The translations under genes and the position numbers were made by a program. Under the pieces are notes generated by a model. The model was given only the letters and a program-made list of their open reading frames with translations. It was not told the DNA's origin and did not search any database. Positions 11,305 through 22,090 of a DNA stretch of 64,000 nt are shown here, piece after piece. How positions within the stretch are numbered: position 1 is the stretch's first letter; each line of letters starts with the position of its first letter. Source of the stretch: Prorocentrum cordatum (taxonomy: Eukaryota > Sar > Dinophyceae > Prorocentrales > Prorocentraceae); contig CAUYUJ010005047.1 of the NCBI GenBank assembly GCA_963575745.1, positions 122,001 through 186,000 of the forward strand, given 5' to 3'.

Positions 11305-12540
11305 TGGCACCCCCCGCTGGGAGACGTGTTATCCCGAAGGCAAAAACAAGCAGTCTCTAAGCACCCGGGGTCAGAGAAGCCATGGGCCACTGGTCGGGCC
11401 GTCAGGGGAGCAGAGCCGCGGACCCCATGATCTGGCCGCGGGTTCGCGTTTCCTTTCTGCTCGTCCTGTTCATTTACCCTTCCCTGCTCCCCTTCGGGGC
11501 TCCCTCCTCGTCCTCTTCCCTCTTCTTTTGGGCCACGTTCCACCTGATCCCTCTCGTTTTCCTTCTGCTGCTCCTGCTGATGCTCGTCGCGTGCTTTCTC
11601 GTTCGCCATTCCCCTCTCCCTCCTGCGTGCGTCACCTGCGTCCTCCTATCAATGTTTCCGACAGGGTTCGCATACCAACCACATCACAAATCTGATGCCC
11701 ACCACCTCCTGAGGGCGGGCTTGGTATACAATCTGTACACCACGCGTGCCTGCCTTCAGGAGGCTGACATTGCCGTCAGTGGTGATGGGGTCGATGGAAG
11801 CATTGTTGTGTGTGTTGCGAGTGCACGGCGTTGCGAAACAGTGCGCGGATCTGTGGGGTGCCCTGTGAAATTGTATGGTGCGTTCTGAGAGGCAACGCCA
11901 CAGCAGATGCGACCGCCAGCATGCCAGCGTGGTCCATCACCACCATAGAACGTCCTCCCCCATCGAAGAAGGGACACCATGAATCTGCTCCGCCCCAGGC
12001 ACATCGCAAGGAGTGGACGACCGCAAATGTATCGTTCAAATCTGAAAGGAGACGCACAGTTTTCGAAGCGCCTGCCGCAGGACAGCGGCTCAATGTCTTC
12101 TCATCTTCACAAACCTCCAACCCCATCTCGTCAATGTGCAACGCTTGAGCCCACAACCTTGCCGACAGTCGAGCGTGATTGCCGACTGTTGGCTCTCTCC
12201 AGGGATTAACAAAGGGAGGTGATGCCAACGGCACGATGATGGAAGTCTATGTAGGCAAACCGATGAGAACATAGGCGACGGGTGTGTGTGTGTGAATATT
12301 TCCTTGGCTTGAACTCGTGCAGCGGTGTTTTGTCCAACACTTGGTGACAAGCTGGTCTGCATCCCTCCCCGTGCTGCACTCCCCTCCTCCCCCTTGAACG
12401 ACCAACGATGGCGACGGCGACGGCGCCGCGACTGGCATTGATGTCTCTCTACGACGACGACGACAAAGGCAGCGACGGCGACTTCGACTGGGTCGCCACT
12501 GGCGACGATGTCGATCGGCGACGGCGACGAAAGACGCTGG
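11305..12540. other. Unassigned stretch
   Basis: Non-repetitive; holds only the weak minus-strand ORF at 11776-12234. Confidence 0.45.
11776..12234 (-). CDS. Hypothetical ORF in non-repetitive stretch
   Basis: About 150 codons on the minus strand with ordinary composition (for example LLSDLNDTFAVVHSLRCAWG and VVMDHAGMLAVASAVALPLR). It lies between the CTG/family G block and the GAC repeat. No family recognised and no supporting signals; a plus-strand frame of similar length overlaps its end, so it may be noise. Confidence 0.2.
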   Translation of the reverse strand: MPLASPPFVNPWREPTVGNHARLSARLWAQALHIDEMGLEVCEDEKTLSRCPAAGASKTVRLLSDLNDTFAVVHSLRCAWGGADSWCPFFDGGGRSMVVMDHAGMLAVASAVALPLRTHHTISQGTPQIRALFRNAVHSQHTQQCFHRPHHH

Positions 12541-12545
12541 CGGTT

Positions 12546-12595
<50 letters not shown>

Positions 12596-12600
12596 CACGG
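12541..12600 (+). repeat. (GAC)n microsatellite
   Basis: About 17 consecutive GAC units. Confidence 0.95.
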
Positions 12601-13143
12601 CGCACGACACGACGACGGCTCCCTCCCCCTGCTCGCGTGGCGCAGCTGCTGCACTGCCCCCTCGGCTCCTCCCTTCGGCACTTCTTGGCCCCGAGAGGCC
12701 CGAGCGCCTCTCGCTCCTCCTGGACACCCCCGACGACCCCCCCATGGGGCGGGCTCCTCGTGACCACGTCCCCACGGTACTCCAGATTTCGTAATAAAGG
12801 GATGGGGGTCTCATTTCGGGGGAGGGTCTCTTCCAGGCTATCTTGGAGGGCCTGGGGGGGTCTGGGGACGATGTTTCGGAGGGCTCTCCCACGGGGGGGG
12901 TCTGAGATGGCTTGTCTTGGAGGGTCCAGGCCCCCTCCCTTTTATTATTTCGAAATCTGGAGTACCTCTCCCTTGGACACCCTCTCTCTCCCCTTTCCTT
13001 GGCTCCTCCCCTTCCCGCCCCTCCCCTCCCTTTTATTATTACGAAATATGGAGTGTGGTCGCGCCGCGCTGCTGCCGCGGCGCCGGCCCCGGCGCGGGCG
13101 TGCGGGGCGGAACGCCGCCGGTGGCCCGGAGCCGGCCGACGTG

Positions 13144-13377
13144 GAAGGCCTGCAAGGTATCGGGACGCCGCGATCGTCCAGGATTCTGTCGGGCCTGTCC
13201 CCCTTACAGGGGGATTTTCGACGAAAATAAAAAGTACCCCAAAATAGTCAAAAAATAGTCGAAGGCCTGCAAGGTATCGGGACGCCTCGATCCTCCAGGA
13301 TTAGGTCGGGCCTGCCCCCCTTACAGGGGGACTTTCGACGAAAAATAAGAAATACCCCCAAAAATAATCAAAAAAAT
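13144..13377 (+). repeat. 117-bp tandem duplication including 5' half of a family A element
   Basis: GAAGGCCTGCAAGGTATCGG recurs at 13144 and 13261. Each unit holds 40 bp of flank and the left arm of family A, so the duplication happened after the insertion. Confidence 0.8.
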
Positions 13378-13484
13378 AGCCCAGGGACTATTTTAAAGTA
13401 TTGTTCTACCTTTTTGGGGCATTTCTGGGGTATTTTTGTTTGTTTCGTCGAAAATCCCGCTGTAGGGGGACACGCCCGACACAA
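13301..13484 (+). mobile_element. Family A inverted-repeat element, copy 1
   Basis: Ends TTAGGTCGGGCCTGCCCCCC and GTAGGGGGACACGCCCGAC are inverted repeats. Inside each arm a CCCCTTACAGGGG-type palindrome occurs. The interior is A/T-rich (cccaaaaataatcaaa). A 117-bp tandem duplication (13144-13260 and 13261-13377) repeats its 5' half with flank. Confidence 0.75.
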
Positions 13485-13520
13485 GTCCAGGACTGGAAGC
13501 TGAGCGAGATCCACGCGGTT

Positions 13521-13731
13521 GAGCACGAACGGAATGGGTGCGGAGAGAATGGGTGCAGTGCCCAGCAGCAGTTCCTGTTCATTTTGAACAGGGCTCGCTG
13601 TCCGCGCCGCCGCGGCCTGTGTCCCCTCGAGACAGAAGGCCGCCTGCCCAACATCGGCCGCTGCTGGTTTGGGACAACATGTGCTGTTGGGCATTGTACC
13701 CATTTTTGTCGTACCCATGTCGGGCGTCCAA
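13521..13731 (+). mobile_element. Family F inverted-repeat element, copy 1
   Basis: Left GAATGGGTGCAGTGCCCAGC, right GCTGTTGGGCATTGTACCCA; arms extend outward through GAACGGAATGGGTGCGGAG. The GC-rich centre CGCCGCCGCGGCCTGTGTCC is shared with copy 2 at 44181. Confidence 0.75.
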
Positions 13732-13783
13732 AGTGGTGTCAGAAACCAACGTCGACGTCATCGCCTTGCGAATCTGCAGTGCA

Positions 13784-13950
13784 GTCAACCCGCATAGTAA
13801 GGATGCGCGACTTTCCTGGGTTACCCTTGCATCCTTCCCCTTCGGCCGATCTTTGGCCGCCTTCGCTGGCCGCGCACCGCTCGCAGAGCGTTGGCGTGGC
13901 CCTCCAAGACCTTCGCATTCTTATCGCGCGCGCTTCTTTCCCGTGTTGAC
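13784..13950 (+). mobile_element. Family D element, copy 3
   Basis: GTCAACCCGCATAGTAAGGA at the left; the right end (CGCGCGCTTCTTTCCCGTGT then TGAC) is more diverged. The interior TCCCCTTCGGCCGATCTTTG defines a D subfamily with copies at 15642, 35845 and 50958. Confidence 0.72.
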
Positions 13951-13964
13951 TGTGCACGGAGAGG

Positions 13965-14003
13965 ATGAGAAGGAGAAGGAGGTGCAGGAGGAACAGGAGG
14001 AGG

Positions 14004-14075
<72 letters not shown>

Positions 14076-14270
14076 AGACGGAGGAGGAGGAGTAGGAGTA
14101 GGAGGAGGAGGAGGAGAAGGAGGAGGAGGAGGAGGAGGAGGAGGAGGAGGAGGAGGAGGAGGAGAGGAGCAGGAGCAGGAGGAGGAGGAGGAGGAGCAGG
14201 AGGAGGAGGAGGAGCAGGAGGAGGAGGAGGAGGAGCAGGAGGACGAGGAGCAGGAGGAGGAGGAGGAGGA
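13965..14270 (+). repeat. GGA/GCA mixed array
   Basis: GAGCAG hexamers (14005-14070) then GGA with scattered GCA, ending at repeat P copy 2. Confidence 0.95.
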
Positions 14271-14646
14271 GGGCCCCCCCCCAGGAGAGGAACCTGGAGT
14301 GCGTGCCTCCGCCCGCGCGCGGCGCTCTGCCGCAGCCGCGGCGCCCGCCCCCCTGGGGGGGGAGGCCCCGGCGGGTGCGCGCCTCGGCTGGTGCGCGGCG
14401 GCCGCCTGCGGCCGCAGACAGCGGCCTGCGCAGGCGTGCGTCGCGCAGTGGCGAAGCGTCCCGGCTCGCCTATATCGGGGGTGGACAGAACCCCCAACAG
14501 TGACACGTCGATTAGTGAATTGTCCGTTTTCGGTTCTCGAGAGGGCGCCGTGGCCGTTATTTTCCAGGCTTGCGCCCGCCAGGTTTGGGCCCCAGGTCGT
14601 TTTCACTCAACCACGTTTTACTTAATGGGGGTCTGTCCATCCCCGA
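14271..14646 (+). repeat. Dispersed direct repeat P, copy 2
   Basis: Same sequence as 8164-8543, including GGACAGAACCCCCAACAGTG and GAATTGTCCGTTTTCGGTTC. Followed at once by element I. Confidence 0.85.
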
Positions 14647-14650
14647 CTAT

Positions 14651-14818
14651 AGCCCCACCAAAGAATGTTCTAAGAACCTCTTGTGGTCTGCACGGAATGT
14701 TCTTAGAACACATTTCTGGCCGGGGTTGTCTTCTTTTCACACATCGGGTTCATGCTTTAAGAACATGGTTTTGGTAATAGAACATTTTTGGGTTCTAGGA
14801 ACATTCCGTGGTAGGACC
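14651..14818 (+). mobile_element. Element I: inverted-repeat element with GAATGTTCTAAGAACC ends
   Basis: Left CCACCAAAGAATGTTCTAAG AACC, right GGTTCTAGGAACATTCCGTG GTAGG: about 28-bp arms. The interior holds further GAATGTTCTTAGAACA and AAGAACATG words. A/T-richer than its flanks. Confidence 0.7.
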
Positions 14819-14889
14819 ATGGGAATGCCGGGACGGTCGGTCCCTGCTCAAGTGCGAGCATCAAGTCGGGCGCATCCCCCCACATGAGG

Positions 14890-14999
14890 AAGGTTCAAAG
14901 CAGTAGAATCATCGTCTGGGAGCGTTTTTTGTCTGTTCATTCATGGCTATCTCTTTTGTTTCCTCGGAAATCCGCTCCTGGGAGGACATGCCCGACCGA
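14890..14999 (+). mobile_element. Family A remnant, right half
   Basis: GGAAATCCGCTCCTGGGAGG then ACATGCCCGACC matches the right arm; the left arm is missing. Confidence 0.45.
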
Positions 15000-15213
15000 A
15001 GGCGAGCAGGGGGGGCTGGGCAGAGGGTGCAGTCCACCCTCGACCAGGCGTAAGAGTGACCTTTCGCCGAAGCGACCTCCGGGTGCGGGCCCAGAGGGGC
15101 CCCCCGACCGCGGATCGCGAGGCGGGAGTTCAGCGGCTTGCGCGCCTGGGTTTGGCCACCCCGCGTTCCCCATGAAGTCGCGCACAAGAGGTCACTCTTA
15201 CCCAGGGTCACCC

Positions 15214-15349
15214 TCAGGAGGGGAAGAAACACACAGACAAAATTATTCGTCGATTCCCATGAAATTATGGGGAACATTGGGAAGTGGGGGGAAGACAAAA
15301 ACCGAGAAAATATGGGAAAATATAGGGAATCATTTTATTTGTGTGTATT

Positions 15350-15437
<88 letters not shown>

Positions 15438-15452
15438 CTGGGGCCCCTTCAA
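15214..15452 (+). mobile_element. Family L repeat, copy 2, with (GT)n expansion
   Basis: Same body as the copy at 1878. The short TTTATTTGTGTG near its right end has become a GT array of about 85 bp (15348-15436) before TTCTGGGGCCCCTTCAA. Confidence 0.8.
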
Positions 15453-15641
15453 CGCTGGCGTGTAGTCGAAACCTGCGGTATCGACCAAGAACGTATGACA
15501 CCACCCCGCCTGTGGCCCTCCATGTTGCGCTACGGCCCGCTGGAAGCCGTAGCGTGCACCACGCAACAACGCGATCCACAATTCATGGGGTATGTTACGG
15601 CCCCGGTGGGCCGTAGGTGGGATGGTGTCGTTTGTTTTCTG

Positions 15642-15802
15642 GTCTGTAGTAGGGACTCGCGCCTTTCCATGGCTATCCCCGCATCGTTCCCCTTCGGCCC
15701 ATCCTTGGTCGCTTTCGCTGGCCGCGCCCGTCTTGCAGAGTGTCGACATGGCCCTCCAAGGCCCTCGCATCCTGATTGCGCGTCTTTGTTTTCCAGGTTG
15801 AC
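15642..15802 (+). mobile_element. Family D element, copy 4
   Basis: Interior TTCCCCTTCGGCCCATCCTT and right end TTCCAGGTTGAC. The left arm is eroded (GTCTGTAGTAGGGACTCGCG). Confidence 0.65.
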
Positions 15803-16810
15803 TGTTCAGCAGGGGTGGTGGGAGGGGGGAACATGTGGGCAGGATGGGGGAGGTGGAGGGTTTCTGAAGGGTCAGGAGGATACCGTCATCGTGCTACCCT
15901 GAGGAGATCAGAGTCGGGAACGAAGGATCTTTTCTGGCCACGTCGAGCCTTGGCCACGAACATGTGCGCCCGACGAGTATTTGGGGACCGACCCGCACAC
16001 CAGACAGGTTCTGAACCCAGGGCGGTATTTTTTTTCAGCCCGACCCTATCTGTTTCGGCCCCAAGTGAGGAGCATGCGAGGAGTGGGATGTGAGGAGAAG
16101 GCGTGATAAGTATGCTGAACTAAGAGGTGGATGAGGAGATCGAGGAGGAGGAGGATCGACATGTAAGAAGGTTCTGTCCACTCACCTCACCGGAAGGACC
16201 AGCAGGCCTCAACCTCGCCCCGTCGGCGCCTGTACACTTCGCCGTGTGCCGACTCGCCCTTTGCGCGCGGTGGTTGCCTCCGACAGCCGTCGATCTGCGG
16301 CTGTCCGCGGGGACGGCTCCCGCCCGGGGCATGCCGTGGAGCGCAGTGTGAGCTGCCCATAGGGTTGCAAGCTGCTGCGCGGTGAGCAGTGTTATTGGAT
16401 GAGCGTCCTCGCGCGGGACACTGGTGTGGAGGTCAAGCAGTTCATCGCGGCGCGCCAGCTGGTGTTCGAGGGCCAGCTTCAGCGCAAGAAGGAGGGGACG
16501 AGGGCCACAGCTGAGACGGGTGGGAGGGAGATCACCAATACGGAGGAGGAAGATGTTTGGGAGTGCGGGTCAGACATTAGTGGGAGATTGGAGGAAGGGG
16601 CGGGAACGGGGGAGGGAGAATGGGTGGAGGGCTGGCGGAGAGGAGCGAGATCGGGGTTGGCAAGGGGTTGTACGTCTTGGAGGAGGAGAAAGAGAGAGAA
16701 AGAGAGAGATAGAAAAGAAACCCAAAAACACGAGAGGAAGAAATGAGGTCGGAGTTAGTCACCTGTCGCTCTGTTCAATTTCTCTCCCTCGTTCTGTTGT
16801 ATCACTCCCT
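15803..16810. other. Unassigned stretch
   Basis: One weak ORF at 16399-16746 and a purine-rich tail at 16600-16740. No element ends seen. Confidence 0.45.
16399..16746 (+). CDS. Hypothetical short ORF
   Basis: 115 codons from ATG. The first third (DTGVEVKQFIAARQLVFEGQ) reads like real protein; the rest becomes Glu/Gly/Arg-rich as the DNA turns into purine-rich sequence. Not recognised; possibly a gene fragment. Confidence 0.18.
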   Translation: MSVLARDTGVEVKQFIAARQLVFEGQLQRKKEGTRATAETGGREITNTEEEDVWECGSDISGRLEEGAGTGEGEWVEGWRRGARSGLARGCTSWRRRKREKERDRKETQKHERKK

Positions 16811-16925
16811 ACGTGTACCCAGCTGCCTGCGGCAATGCCCGCCAGCGTGCCAGCCCGGCATTCTGGGTGGCGGCTGTTCGATGTGGCACGGGAGGCCGTC
16901 ATTTGTGACACCTCGTCCAAGTTTG
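16811..16925 (+). repeat. Dispersed repeat R, copy 1
   Basis: CAGCTGCCTGCGGCAATGCC, GGGTGGCGGCTGTTCGATGT and GGAGGCCGTCATTTGTGACA match the copy at 49138. Confidence 0.65.
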
Positions 16926-16944
16926 TGAGAGCCAGGATGAGGGG

Positions 16945-17234
16945 ATGATGATGCTGATGATGCTGACGATGCTGATGATGATGATGATGATGATGATGAT
17001 CATCATGATCATGATGATGATGCTCATCACTATGATGCTGATGGTGATGGTGCATGTGATGGTGATAGTGATGGTGATGGTGATGCTGGTGGTGGTGATG
17101 GTGATTTTGATGGTGGTGGTGTTAGGGGGTGGTTGTGGTGAGGTGGATGTTCATGCTGCTGATGCTGCTGATGATGAAGAGGGTAGTGGTGGTGATGATG
17201 ATGGTGATGATGATGACGATGATGATGATGATGC

Positions 17235-17267
<33 letters not shown>

Positions 17268-17325
17268 CGATGATGATGATGATGATGATGATGACGATGA
17301 TGATGAAGCTGCTGCTGGTGATGAG
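16945..17325 (+). repeat. (GAT)n array, partly GGT/GCT
   Basis: TGATGA units with TGGTGA and TGCTGA variants; His- or Asp-coding frames are by-products. Confidence 0.95.
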
Positions 17326-17379
17326 TAGTCATATTTTTGTTTTTATTCTTCGCAGTATTACTATTACACTCGTGTGTGT

Positions 17380-17900
17380 CGTCTTGGGGCTGCCTTGGCC
17401 TCCTGTGAGGCAGTCTTGGGGATCCCTTGGGGCCCTCTTGGGCCGTCTTGCTGCCCTCTCATGCCGGCTTGGGGCTCTCTTCGGCATTCTTGGGGCCTTC
17501 TTGGTCGCATGGTCGGTGCCTCGGGGTCGTCGTGGGGCCGTCCTGGCGTCGTCTAGGGCCGTCGAAGGGCCGTTTAAGGCCGTTTTGGGTCCCACGGCAG
17601 GCCTTCTTGAGCCGCCTTGGGGCCGTTTTGGATGCCTTTTGGGCCATCGTGGAGTCTTGTCCATGTTGGCCTTCTTGAGCTGACGGCAGCCCGAAAACAG
17701 AAGGCGACCAACATTCATAAACCAAGGGGGAGTCAGTGATTCTTGCTTCATCTGACCCTGCTGGAGTTCCCCTCGTGCCTTGTGGCCATTTTGGGCCCTC
17801 TTGGAGGCATCTTGGGCCGTCTTGAATCAATATTCGGCCGCATCTTGGCCGTCTTCGAGGCATCTTGAGCTATCTGGGTGTCCTTGGTTGCCTGCACGGG
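17380..17900 (+). repeat. Degenerate CTTGGGGCC-type repeat block 1
   Basis: Near-10-bp word repeats such as TCTTGGGGCC and GCCGTCTTGG, with the core CCGAAAACAGAAGGCGACCA ACATTC at about 17690. No credible ORF. Confidence 0.75.
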
Positions 17901-18424
17901 CTGTCTTGCAAGCGCGGAACGCATACCCGTTGTTTTAAACAAGGTGCCGTGGCTTGGGAGGCCCTGCAACGCTTGGGAGCAGCGCCTGAGAATGCGGGAC
18001 GTACCCGCTCCTCGAGCGGGTGCGCGTGAGATGTGGGGTCCAGGTGTTCGCAGGCATGCGGGAAGTGTACCATCCTCGAGCGGGCGCGCATGTAATGAGG
18101 GTTCATGCATTTGCCGCCATGCGGGAAGTGCACCATCCTCGAGGGGGCACGCGTTGAATGAGGATTCAGGCATTAGGTGCCGTACGGGAAGTGCAAGATT
18201 TCCGAGCGAGCTTGCGAGGACTGGGGGTTTAGGCGTCAGCTGCCATGCTGGAAGCGCACCATCATAGATTGGGCACGAGGGAAGTGGCCTCGGAAGGGAG
18301 GGGCGATAGACGCAGGAGTCCGCTGGTAGAAGGATGGACAGCCTCTCAATAGAATTCAAAAAACCTATCAGGCATACCGTGGTATTGTTCCACGCCTGAA
18401 CGTGCCAGGGGACACGGACGCGAA

Positions 18425-18690
18425 CATACACACACAACCACACACACACACACGCACACACACACACACACGCACGCACGCACGCACGCACACACACAGA
18501 AACACACACAAGCACAAGCCTATACATATATATATATAGAGCTGCTAATGCAACCATGCATATGTGTAGATGTATCTGTACATACGTTGTATATACACAT
18601 ATGTATGTATGCGTCTATGCAGCTCTGTAGTTTTATTTATTTATTTATTTATTTATTTACATATATATATATATATATATACACATATAT
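18425..18690 (+). repeat. CA / CGCA array, ATTT array and AT run
   Basis: (CA)n with CGCA units 18425-18515; ATGTATATACA-like words 18520-18630; (ATTT)n 18633-18658; (AT)n 18661-18682. Confidence 0.9.
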
Positions 18691-18739
18691 GCATGAATCT
18701 ATACATCATCTTTACACACATATGTACACGCATTTGATG

Positions 18740-21500
18740 GCCTTCGGCCCATCTCGCCACCATGCCTTGGTTGTTTGTGTGGAACATATCGGATGCTCGT
18801 TGAGATCGCGTGGGAGGCCTCCCATGGGCATCTTGGAGGCAGCTTGGACACCTCTTGAGGGCCGTTTTGGGGCTTCTTGGGGCCTGTTTGGGGCCTCTTG
18901 GGGGCCTCTTGAGGACCTCTTGGCCCCTCCTGGGCGTCTCTTGGGGGCCTCCTTGGGGCCTCTTGGGGCGGAAGGCTCAGATTTTCGGTTTGTGTTTCCT
19001 CTCTTGGGTCCTTTCTGGGGCCATCTTGGCGCCCTCTTGGGCCGTCTTGGGCGCGTCTTGGGCCGTCTTGGGGCCCTCTTGGGCCGTTTGGGGGCCCTCA
19101 TGAGGGCCTCTTGGACCGTCTTGGGGCTTGGGGGCGTCGGGAAGCCGAAAAGGCGAGGAGGCCAACGTCTTTCAAAAACCTAAGGGCAATCAATTTTTTT
19201 TTCTTCTCGGGGCACTCTTGGACAGTTTTTTGGAGGTCTCTTGGGCCGTCTTGGTGGCCTCCTGGGCCGTTTGGGGGCCATCCTCGACGTCGTAGAACGA
19301 GCATTAGGCGTCTCGGGGCGATCACGGGCCGTCTTGTGGGCCTCTTGGGGCTCTCTTGGCCCGTCCAAAGGGGCCTCTTGGGCCCGAAGAGATGCTGGGA
19401 ACCCAGGGGTCACTCTGGGAGCCCCGCCCAGTTTTGGAATTTGGGGTCCGGGCCCCTTCAAAGACTCCTCAGGGCTGAGGATTGAGGCTCCAGGGATGAG
19501 GCCAAGGACCTGAGGATGCGTCCACTCCGTGCCCAGAGGCACGGTGGCGGATATGTATCTAAAACGTCTACGGCCAATCACCGCCGCCCCCTGCCCAGTT
19601 GGAAGCGCCTCTGTGGCCGACAGCTGGGCCAGAGCTTGTCCAAGCTATCGGGCCAGTTGTTCCCCGAGTCGGTTTCGAAAGACTTCTGGGAACGCGTGGG
19701 GGAGCAAGAAGAGGAGGAGGAGGAGGATGAGGAAAAAAGATGAGGAGGAGGAGGAGGAGGAGACGGAGGAGGAGGAGGCCTCTTGGGCGCCTCTTGCGGC
19801 ACTCCTGGGGCCTCCTTGGAGCTTCCTGGGGGTCTCTTGGAGGGCTTTGGGGGGCCTTTGGGGGCTTCTTGGGGGCCTCTTTGGCCGTCTTAGGGCGCTC
19901 CTGGCTTGTCTGACGCCGTCGGAAGCCGTCTTGGGGGCCTGTGTTGGCCGTCTTGGGGCCCTCTTGGGGCATATCAGGGGTTCTTAAGGGCCATCTTGGG
20001 CGTCTTGGAGGCTTCTTGGGTGGTTTTGGGGCCCTCTTGGGGCCGTCTGACGGGCCTTTTGGGCCGTCATGGGGCCGTCTTTGAGGCTTCTTGAGCGATC
20101 TTGGGGGCCTCTTGCGCCGTCTTGAGCCGTCGGAACGCCGAGGAAAAGCAAATGCCAAAATCTGTCTCAAACCTAAGGGAACATTTGTTTTGGCCACTTG
20201 GAGGGCTCTTGGGGGCCTCTCGGGCCGTCTTAGGCCATCTGAAGGCCATTTCAGGCCGTCTTGTGTGAATCTTGGGCCGTCTTGGAGGCATCTTGGGGCC
20301 ATCTTAGCCGTCTTGGAGGCCATCTTGGGCGTCTTGGAGGCCTGGGGTCGTCAAGGGGGCCTCTTGGGCCGTCATGGGGCCATCTTGGAGGCCTCGTGGG
20401 CGATCTTTGAGCGATCTTGGGGGCCTCTTGGGCCGTCGGAAGGCCGAAACGAAGCAAATGCCCAAATCCTTCAAAACACAAAGAACATCAATAATTTTGG
20501 CCTCTTCGGGCCCTCCTTGAGGACCTCCTGGAGGCCTCTTGGGTCGTCTTGGGCCGTCTTGGAGGCTTCTTGGGCGAACTTGGAGGTATCTTGGACTCTC
20601 TTGGGCCGTCTTGGAGTCCGTCTTGGATCCTCTTGGGCGGACTTGGAGGCCATCTTGGACCTTCTTGGAGGCCATCCTGGGCCAACGTGACCATTTGGAG
20701 GCCATCTTGAGCCGTCTTGGAGGAAACGTTGGGGATTGAGCTCCCTTCCTGGACCCCGGCGGGACGGGCCGAAGCCCCAGGGGGACTTCGCACGCCAGGC
20801 ACCCCTGCGATGAATCGACAGGGGAAGGCAGATCGAATGGGCTTCGGCCCATCCGGCCACCGTGCCTGGATTGTGGGTCGGAGTCTTCAGGGATGCTGGG
20901 GTCTCTTCGGAGCGCTCTTCGGAGCCTCCGGGTGGCAGTTTTGGGGCTTCTTGGGGGCCTCTAGCGAGCCTCTTGGGGTCGTCTTGGGGGCCTCTTGGGG
21001 CTTCCTGGAGGCATCTTCGGGGCTTCTTTGGGCTGATTGCGGTCTTCTGGGGGGCCTCCTGGGGGGCTCTCGGGGCCGAGGGCTCGAAATGTCTGTTCGG
21101 ATCCCTCGTTTGGGCCCCCTCTCGGAGCCGTCTTGGGGACTTTGTGGGCCGTCTTGGAGGCCTCTTGGGCCGCCTTTGGAACCGCTTGGGCAGTTTGGAG
21201 GCCCTTTTTGCGGACTCTTCGGCTGTCTTGGGGCTATATTTGGGGCCTCTTCGGCCGTCTTGGAGCATCGTGAAGCCGAAAAGGCGAGAACGCCCAAATC
21301 ATGTCAAAAGCATCATTGAACTCAATGATGTTTGCCTCTTGCGGCCCTCTTGGGAGTGCTCTTGGAGGCCTTTTGGGGCGTCTTCGAGACCTCATGGGCC
21401 GTCTGGAGGCCATCGTTGGCGTCTTGGAGCGATCTTTCAGCGATTCTGGGCCCTCCTGGATCGTCTGGGCGGCCTCCTGGGGCTGTCTTCGCTCGTTTCG
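18740..21500 (+). repeat. Degenerate CTTGGGGCC-type repeat block 2 with recurring core
   Basis: About 2.7 kb of TCTTGGGCCGTCTTGGAGGC-like words. Unit starts recur at 18738 (TTCGGCCCATCTCGCCACCA) and 20840 (TTCGGCCCATCCGGCCACCG). A core of about 70 bp (CGGAAGCCGAAAAGGCGA-like, then CAAATGCC, CTAAGGG, CATCAAT) recurs near 19135, 20125, 20430 and 21265. Open frames here are Leu/Gly/Trp-rich shadows. Confidence 0.85.
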
Positions 21501-21936
21501 GGGCCCTCTTGATGGAGGGGACCGTCCCCGCGGCCCACGCGACTGGCCAACGAAAATTTGACGCTGGCGCCCTCCCGGACTTCGACACCGAGGTCGGCCG
21601 TGGCGTAGACGGACATTTGCCGTCGTTTTCTTGTTACGAACGCAGAAGTGCACAGTTTTAAATGATACCGCCCGCAGCCAGGAACGTTCCCCCCGCAGCG
21701 GTCGGAATATGTGGTTCCCAGCCGAATGCCACACGTGGTGGAACGCATGATGTGTGATGAATGTTTTGTCATGGCGCCACCCACCACCACCACTGAGCCA
21801 AGCATCCGGGAGGACGCGTGAGCAGACGAGCGCGCGGTTGGCGACTCCTCGGATGATTCGTGCAAGGAGGCAAGGGCAGCGGAGCGCGTCACGACCGTGA
21901 GGCAGAGACATGGAGCGCCCGACTGAAGCAGAGACG

Positions 21937-22090
21937 TAGCAATTTGAAACATATCCCCATCCCTATGTTTGGCACCACCTTACCTCGATGCCGATCTTGA
22001 GGGTTCCTTCAGTTTCTGAGGGTCTATCCCTAAGATTGTCCTCGCTTCTTGCTCGCCCATCTTAGGGGTAGGGATAAGTTCGAGGCTGGT
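21937..22090 (+). mobile_element. Family B inverted-repeat element, copy 2
   Basis: Left GAAACATATCCCCATCCCTA, right TAGGGATAAGTTCGAGGCTG. Core CTCGATGCCGATCTTGAGGG. Confidence 0.78.

Noticed and set aside
16945-17332. His-rich or Asp-rich proteins
   Set aside because: Products of the GAT array.
18800-21500. Several 130-260 codon frames rich in Leu, Gly, Trp or Pro, Arg, Lys
   Set aside because: Shadows of the CTTGGGGCC-type repeat; overlapping frames on both strands are equally long.
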